From: Chitinophaga flava
GTDB taxonomy: Bacteria > Bacteroidota > Bacteroidia > Chitinophagales > Chitinophagaceae
Direction: 5' to 3'
DNA length: 64,000 nt
Assembly: GCF_003308995.1 (NCBI RefSeq)
Contig: NZ_QFFJ01000001.1
Location: 310,001 to 374,000 of the forward strand
Every line of letters begins with the position of its first letter. Positions within the stretch are counted from its first letter, which is position 1. Made by a program: the position numbers and the translations under genes. Below are positions 60,161 through 64,000 of the stretch, piece after piece. The notes under the pieces are model-generated. The model was not told where the DNA came from. It made no database searches and saw nothing but the letters and a program-made list of their open reading frames with translations.

Positions 60161-61372
60161 ATGGAATTCATCAAAAATTACCGTGGCATTTTATGGCTGT
60201 TAGGCGGGATTATAGCGGGTACTATCGCAGGATTGGTACTGGGCAAACAAGTGGCGATCATCAAACCAATAGGTGATATATTTCTGAATCTGTTGTTTAC
60301 GACTGTGATACCATTGGTATTTTTTGCCATCGCATCAGCTATCGCACATATTGATGCGTCGCACCGGCTGGGTAAAGTACTGGGAGTCATGTCCCTGGTA
60401 TTTCTGAGTACGCTGCTGATAGCGGCGTTTTTCACGATTGTGGCGGTGTGGATATTCCCGATCCATCAGCAGGTGACGCTGGTGCATATGGAGGAACCCG
60501 CCAGCACCGGTACTTTCGGAGATCAGCTGACAAGGCTGCTGACGGTCAGCGAATTTTATGAGCTGCTGTCGCGGAAAAACATGTTGCCTTTCATTATTTT
60601 TTCGGTACTGACAGGTATGGCCGCCATGCGTGCGGGAGAAAGGGGCGCCTCTTTCCGGCGTTTTCTGCACTCCGGTAATGAAGTTATGAAAGATATCCTC
60701 GGACTGTTGATGAAGGTGGCCCCTGTGGGCCTGGGCGCGTATTTCGCTTACCAGGTGGGCACTGTAGGACCCGAACTTTTTGGGACCTATGCACATTCTT
60801 TAGGTATCTACTATGGTTTCGGTACCGTTTATTTTATTGTGGGCTTCAGCTTCTATGCCTTTGTGGCCGGTGGTTTCAGAGGCATTCAGACTTTCTGGAA
60901 AAACAATATCATCCCTACCCTGACTGCTGTGGGCACGGGTAGCAGCATTGCTACCATTCCGGCCAATCTGGAAGCGGTACACCGTATGGGCGTGCCTCCG
61001 TCTATTGGCAATGTGGTAGTACCGCTGGGCGCTACCCTACATAAAGACGGTTCCAGCATCAGCTCCATCATTAAGATGGCCGTGGTATTCTCCATGTTTG
61101 GCAAAGGCTTCGATAGTGTGGAAACCGTTGTGATGGCACTGGGCATCACGGTGATTGTGAGTATTGTGGAAGGCGGCATCCCCAATGGTGGCTATATCGG
61201 CGAACTGTTGGTGATGTCTGTTTATAAGTTTCCGCCGGAGGCGCTCCCGCCGCTGATGGTGATTGGTACCCTGGTGGATCCGCTGGCAACCATCCTCAAT
61301 GCGACGGGAGACAATGTGGCCGCTATGCTGGTAACGCGCTTTCTTCCAAAGCGGGCTGCGGCAACTTCTTAA
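60161..61372 (+). CDS. Dicarboxylate/amino acid:cation symporter (DAACS)
   Basis: 403 aa with about eight helices and two hairpins. GTGSSIATIPANLEAVHRMGV is the serine-rich reentrant loop of the family, and GGIPNGGYIGELLVMSV plus the following TLVDPLATILNATGDNVAAMLVTR contains the conserved D-x3-N-x3-N-like substrate and sodium site. It imports glutamate, aspartate or C4-dicarboxylates with sodium or protons. Divergent from the GH31 gene. Its last 50 nt overlap the convergent cystathionine gamma-synthase-like gene. Confidence 0.93.
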   Translation: MEFIKNYRGILWLLGGIIAGTIAGLVLGKQVAIIKPIGDIFLNLLFTTVIPLVFFAIASAIAHIDASHRLGKVLGVMSLVFLSTLLIAAFFTIVAVWIFPIHQQVTLVHMEEPASTGTFGDQLTRLLTVSEFYELLSRKNMLPFIIFSVLTGMAAMRAGERGASFRRFLHSGNEVMKDILGLLMKVAPVGLGAYFAYQVGTVGPELFGTYAHSLGIYYGFGTVYFIVGFSFYAFVAGGFRGIQTFWKNNIIPTLTAVGTGSSIATIPANLEAVHRMGVPPSIGNVVVPLGATLHKDGSSISSIIKMAVVFSMFGKGFDSVETVVMALGITVIVSIVEGGIPNGGYIGELLVMSVYKFPPEALPPLMVIGTLVDPLATILNATGDNVAAMLVTRFLPKRAAATS

Positions 61373-62501
61373 ACACCTGTTCCAGATCGGCCAGCAGGTC
61401 GGTTGCTTCTTCCAATCCAACAGATAAACGTATCAGGCTGTCGCTTACCCCGGCAGCCCTTCTTTTTTCTGCAGGGATGGATTTATGCGTCATTTCAGCG
61501 GGGTGACAAAGCAGACTTTTAATGCCACCGAGGCTTTCTGCCAGTTTAAAATAGTGGGTAGCGGTCACAAAAGCGGTGGCAGCAGCAGCACGATCATCTT
61601 TTAAAGTAAAGGAGATGATTCCACCAAAGCCTTTACTCTGCTGCTTTGCAAGCGCATGTCCCGGATGTGAAGGCAGGCCGGGGTAAAATACTTTGTCTAC
61701 CGCCGGATGTTGCTCCAGGTATTCCGCAATAGTCTGTGCGTTACTACAATGTTGTTTGATGCGCAGGTGCAGTGTTTCGATGCCACGTATCAACAGAAAG
61801 CTGTCGAAGGGCGACAGGATAGCACCACAGGCATTTTGATAAAATTTGATCTCCTCTCCCAGCTGAGGCGTTTTAGACACTACCACTCCTGCAATCAGAT
61901 CGCTATGGCCGCCCAGGTATTTGGTAGCACTGTGTACTACCAGATCAGCGCCGAGTAGTAATGGTTGTTGCAATACCGGTGAAGCGAAGGTATTGTCTAC
62001 ACAGAAAAGACAGTTATGTGTTTTAGCGATGAAGCCGATAGCAGCGATATCAGAGATCTTCAGTGTAGGATTGGTAGGTGTTTCCAGCCATATCAGGCGG
62101 GTGGCAGGTGTGATGGCGTTAAAGACAGCCTGCGTATCGGCTGTATCTACATATTTTACACGGATACCGAATTTCTCATATACTTTATTAAACAGGCGGA
62201 AAGCGCCACCGTAGATATCATCTACGGCTACAATTTCATCGCCGGATTTCAGCAGTTTGATGACTGCATCGATAGCGGCGAGGCCGCTGGAGAAAGCCGA
62301 GGCGGCTGCCCCTCCTTCCAGACCTGCAATAATTTTTTCTGCTGTTTCCCGGGTAGGGTTGTTGGTGCGGGCGTAGTCGTAACCTTTGTTGACACCTGGT
62401 GCATCCTGCACGAAGGTAGAAGTTTGGTAGATAGGCACTGCAATAGCGCCGGTTTGCGGGTCTACGGGAATAGAATGGATCAGTTCAGTGATGGTGCTCA
62501 T
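61323..62501 (-). CDS. metB: Cystathionine gamma-synthase/lyase-family PLP enzyme (methionine pathway)
   Basis: 392 aa Cys/Met-metabolism fold type I enzyme. The PLP lysine is Lys194 in SATKYLGGHSD; YDYARTNNPTRETAEKIIAGLEGG near 41-64 contains the Tyr and Arg that touch PLP, and ETPTNPTLKISDI is conserved. Synthase and lyase are hard to tell apart. The SAM-I riboswitch upstream points to methionine biosynthesis, so cystathionine gamma-synthase (or an O-acylhomoserine sulfhydrylase-like role) is favoured. ATG at 62501. The C-terminus overlaps the symporter gene by 50 nt. Confidence 0.9.
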   Translation of the reverse strand: MSTITELIHSIPVDPQTGAIAVPIYQTSTFVQDAPGVNKGYDYARTNNPTRETAEKIIAGLEGGAAASAFSSGLAAIDAVIKLLKSGDEIVAVDDIYGGAFRLFNKVYEKFGIRVKYVDTADTQAVFNAITPATRLIWLETPTNPTLKISDIAAIGFIAKTHNCLFCVDNTFASPVLQQPLLLGADLVVHSATKYLGGHSDLIAGVVVSKTPQLGEEIKFYQNACGAILSPFDSFLLIRGIETLHLRIKQHCSNAQTIAEYLEQHPAVDKVFYPGLPSHPGHALAKQQSKGFGGIISFTLKDDRAAAATAFVTATHYFKLAESLGGIKSLLCHPAEMTHKSIPAEKRRAAGVSDSLIRLSVGLEEATDLLADLEQVFKKLPQPALEESALPA

Positions 62502-62598
62502 CTTTGTTTGTTTTTTAGTTTGATGAAATAATGAAAAACAAGTTCTGAAGAAGCGCCTATCAGGAGTGGGGAGAGCGGGAGCAGCCTATTGAGGGATA

Positions 62599-62638
62599 AA
62601 AAAAATGCAGCGAAGATAACTGGTATCGACGCTGCATT
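62599..62638 (-). terminator. Riboswitch expression platform (intrinsic terminator)
   Basis: Minus strand: ATGCAGCG and CGCTGCAT form an 8-bp stem with a 17-nt loop, followed by eight T. It is 44 nt downstream of the SAM-I aptamer and ~100 nt before the metB-like ATG; it should stop transcription when SAM is bound. Confidence 0.85.
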
Positions 62639-62681
62639 TCAGATATATCAATATCTAAATAAAATCTCAGAAATTACAGAG

Positions 62682-62793
62682 ACTTATCTTTCCTGGTGTG
62701 TTACCGGGATGGATGCAGCACCTTTCATCATGGTAGTAATGAAGGTTGCTAAGGTATCATCGGGCCATTTCCCTCCTCCTTTCTTGATAAGCG
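62682..62793 (-). ncRNA. SAM-I (S-box) riboswitch aptamer
   Basis: Read on the minus strand, the conserved elements appear in order: CTTATCAAGAAAGGAGGAGG, then TGGCCCGATGATACC, AGCAACC, the variable P3 arm, GGTGCT and finally GGAAAGATAAG. The 5' CTTATC and 3' GATAAG close helix P1, and the GATGA kink-turn is visible. The aptamer is ~112 nt. It controls the cystathionine gamma-synthase-like gene by transcription termination through the downstream hairpin (62599-62638). Frames on the opposite strand through this region are chance. Confidence 0.95.
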
Positions 62794-62864
62794 ATTAAAA
62801 GAACTGGTGCAAAGATAGGACAGAAATCCAAACCACCAAATTTATTTCCTACAATTTTAGTAGA

Positions 62865-63785
62865 CTATTCAAATTGAATGGTCTGTTTGATTCCTTCTTC
62901 ATAGGAAGTAGGTTTCATATTAAAGTGTTTTTCGAATTTGGAAGAATCAAAGATGTAGGGATAATTATTCTGATATAGCATTTCTCCCAGCTCCTTGATA
63001 GTGGTATCGAAGAGGCCGGAGAGGCGGATGAGGAAGCCTCCCAGTTTCAGGTAGTTGGGTTTTACGCCCATCTGTTGTGCGATCATCCGCATATATCCTT
63101 TTCCGTCTGGTGCCGGGTTGGTAGTAGGCAGGTGCCAGACCTGGTTCCAGGAGGAATCATCCTGAGAGAGCAGGTAAAGCCCTTTGCCGGCGTCCGGTGT
63201 GTAGGTGTAGCTGTGAGTTACATTATCTTTTCCCAGCCACATAGCGGTGCTTTTCTTCCTGAACTTGTCGATGATGAGCAGGTTAAGGAAACCTGTTTTG
63301 TCGGCACCGGGACCGTAGAAGTCGGCTGCTCTGGCGATAGATGCAGTGATATTACCAGCTTTTACTTCGTTCATCAGTTGGGTGGCGATAGCAGCACGGA
63401 TCTTACCCTTTTTGCTGGAGGGATTGTAGGGGGTATCTTCCTTCATGGGGCCGTTAACTAACCCGTAAGAATATACGTTATCGAAAAAGATCAGTTTGGC
63501 ACCTGTAGCTTTACAGGCATTGATCACGTTGGTCATGATAACGGGCCAGGTAGCGGCCCAGAGTTTATGGTCATATTTGAGACCAGCGGTGAGGAATACC
63601 ACTGCAGAACCGGCTACTGCTTTACGAGTTTGTTCTGCATTTGTGATATCTGCAGAAACCAGGTCTGTAATACCGGCAGTAGATTTGGGAGAGCGGCTCA
63701 CCAGGCGGACTTTTTTTCCGTTTGCAACCAGTTCTTTGGCCAGCTCGTTTGCGATTACGCCACCGGCACCAAGGATAGTATACAT
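62865..63785 (-). CDS. NAD(P)-dependent epimerase/dehydratase-like (atypical SDR)
   Basis: 306 aa extended or atypical SDR: N-terminal Rossmann MYTILGAGGVIANELAKEL, SADITN for the adenine side, FFDNVYSYGLVNGPMKEDTPY with the Tyr of the active-site region, and SIARAADFYGPGADK, the substrate-side strand. These proteins act on nucleotide sugars, isoflavone-like compounds or sense NADPH. The exact reaction is unknown. The gene is upstream of the SAM riboswitch on the same strand but ends about 70 nt before it, so the riboswitch belongs to metB. Confidence 0.85.
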   Translation of the reverse strand: MYTILGAGGVIANELAKELVANGKKVRLVSRSPKSTAGITDLVSADITNAEQTRKAVAGSAVVFLTAGLKYDHKLWAATWPVIMTNVINACKATGAKLIFFDNVYSYGLVNGPMKEDTPYNPSSKKGKIRAAIATQLMNEVKAGNITASIARAADFYGPGADKTGFLNLLIIDKFRKKSTAMWLGKDNVTHSYTYTPDAGKGLYLLSQDDSSWNQVWHLPTTNPAPDGKGYMRMIAQQMGVKPNYLKLGGFLIRLSGLFDTTIKELGEMLYQNNYPYIFDSSKFEKHFNMKPTSYEEGIKQTIQFE

Positions 63786-63864
63786 TTTGTTAATTGTTTT
63801 ATGTGTGTGATTTGTTTGAAAGACGAAGAAGGTGCTGATTATATTTTAAGATAACGAAACTTTT

Positions 63865-64000
63865 TCACGGGTCCAAAGGGTCCATAGCATTTGCCTGCAG
63901 GGATTTGAGGTCGGGCAGGAAAGACAGGTAGTACAGATCTGCCTGTTGAAGGTCGGCAGCAGGCATATACCCCAGTTCATCCTGACAGCGTTTGGTAAAG
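63865..64000 (-). CDS. 3' end of an unknown gene, cut by the right window edge
   Basis: An open frame from the window edge encodes about 45 residues ending KSLQANAMDPLDP and a TGA stop at 63865. The pattern Q.A.L.YLSFLP.LKSLQA suggests helices. Too little is visible to name the family. It would be transcribed in front of the epimerase-like gene, 80 nt upstream of its ATG. Confidence 0.65.
   Translation of the reverse strand, partial: FTKRCQDELGYMPAADLQQADLYYLSFLPDLKSLQANAMDPLDP

Noticed and set aside
62589..62798. Small plus-strand frame near the metB-like gene
   Set aside because: It is antisense to the SAM-I riboswitch and terminator, which fully explain the sequence.
1..64000. CRISPR arrays, prophage or insertion-sequence genes
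   Set aside because: No regularly spaced direct repeats, cas-like proteins, integrase, transposase or phage structural genes were seen.

Overview
The window looks like chromosomal DNA from a member of the Bacteroidota, most likely Chitinophagaceae (Chitinophaga-like). The evidence is intermediate GC, genes that mostly lack Shine-Dalgarno sites, several TAnnTTTG-type -7 promoter elements, many secreted glycoside hydrolases with Bacteroidota-type signal peptides and lipoboxes, and families typical of this phylum (DUF6089 barrel, menaquinone-type UbiD, CzcA-type RND efflux, EamA half-transporter). No prophage, insertion sequence, CRISPR array or SusCD pair was seen. The genus is inference from overall style.

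Layout. 1-3.0 kb: a gene cut by the left edge, a truncated thioredoxin-fold remnant, an RRM RNA-binding protein, about 640 bp without a gene, and tRNA-Leu(CAA). 3.1-12 kb: housekeeping and metabolic genes (saccharopine/alanine dehydrogenase-like enzyme, TrmN6, GH29 fucosidase, TsaD, an ABC-type permease, release factor 3). 12-20 kb: a UbiD decarboxylase with a small secreted partner, small secreted or envelope proteins, an AraC-type regulator and a GH20-like protein. 20-29 kb: an AI-2E family permease, then a complete heavy-metal efflux locus (response regulator, histidine kinase, TolC, adaptor, RND pump). 29-31 kb: two GNAT acetyltransferases and a half-size EamA protein.

31-38 kb holds a self-contained SUF iron-sulfur operon. 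A divergent SufR-like [Fe-S]-sensing repressor faces FMN reductase-sufA-sufB-sufC-sufD-sufS-sufE-sufT. A promoter, a candidate operator and a strongly structured leader lie between them.

38.2-48.7 kb is the least understood region: a six-gene co-directional operon SWIM zinc finger - DUF5691 - MoxR AAA+ ATPase - DUF5682 - VWA - DUF4132. It resembles the uncharacterised yehI/L/M/P/Q cluster of Escherichia coli with one extra subunit. It is preceded by a leader containing a perfect 13-bp inverted repeat and is the best candidate in the window for an undescribed molecular machine.

48.7-64 kb: GH20 hexosaminidase, a probable PliI-type lysozyme inhibitor lipoprotein, small unknowns, pirin, a CorC/HlyC-type transporter, a TauE/SafE permease, a divergent HxlR/SDR pair (the SDR lacks the catalytic Tyr), a large GH31 enzyme with an N-terminal LamG-like domain, a dicarboxylate/amino acid symporter, a cystathionine gamma-synthase-like gene under a classic SAM-I riboswitch with terminator, an NAD-dependent epimerase-like protein, and the 3' end of an unknown gene cut by the right edge. 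The carbohydrate enzymes are scattered singly instead of forming a polysaccharide utilisation locus.
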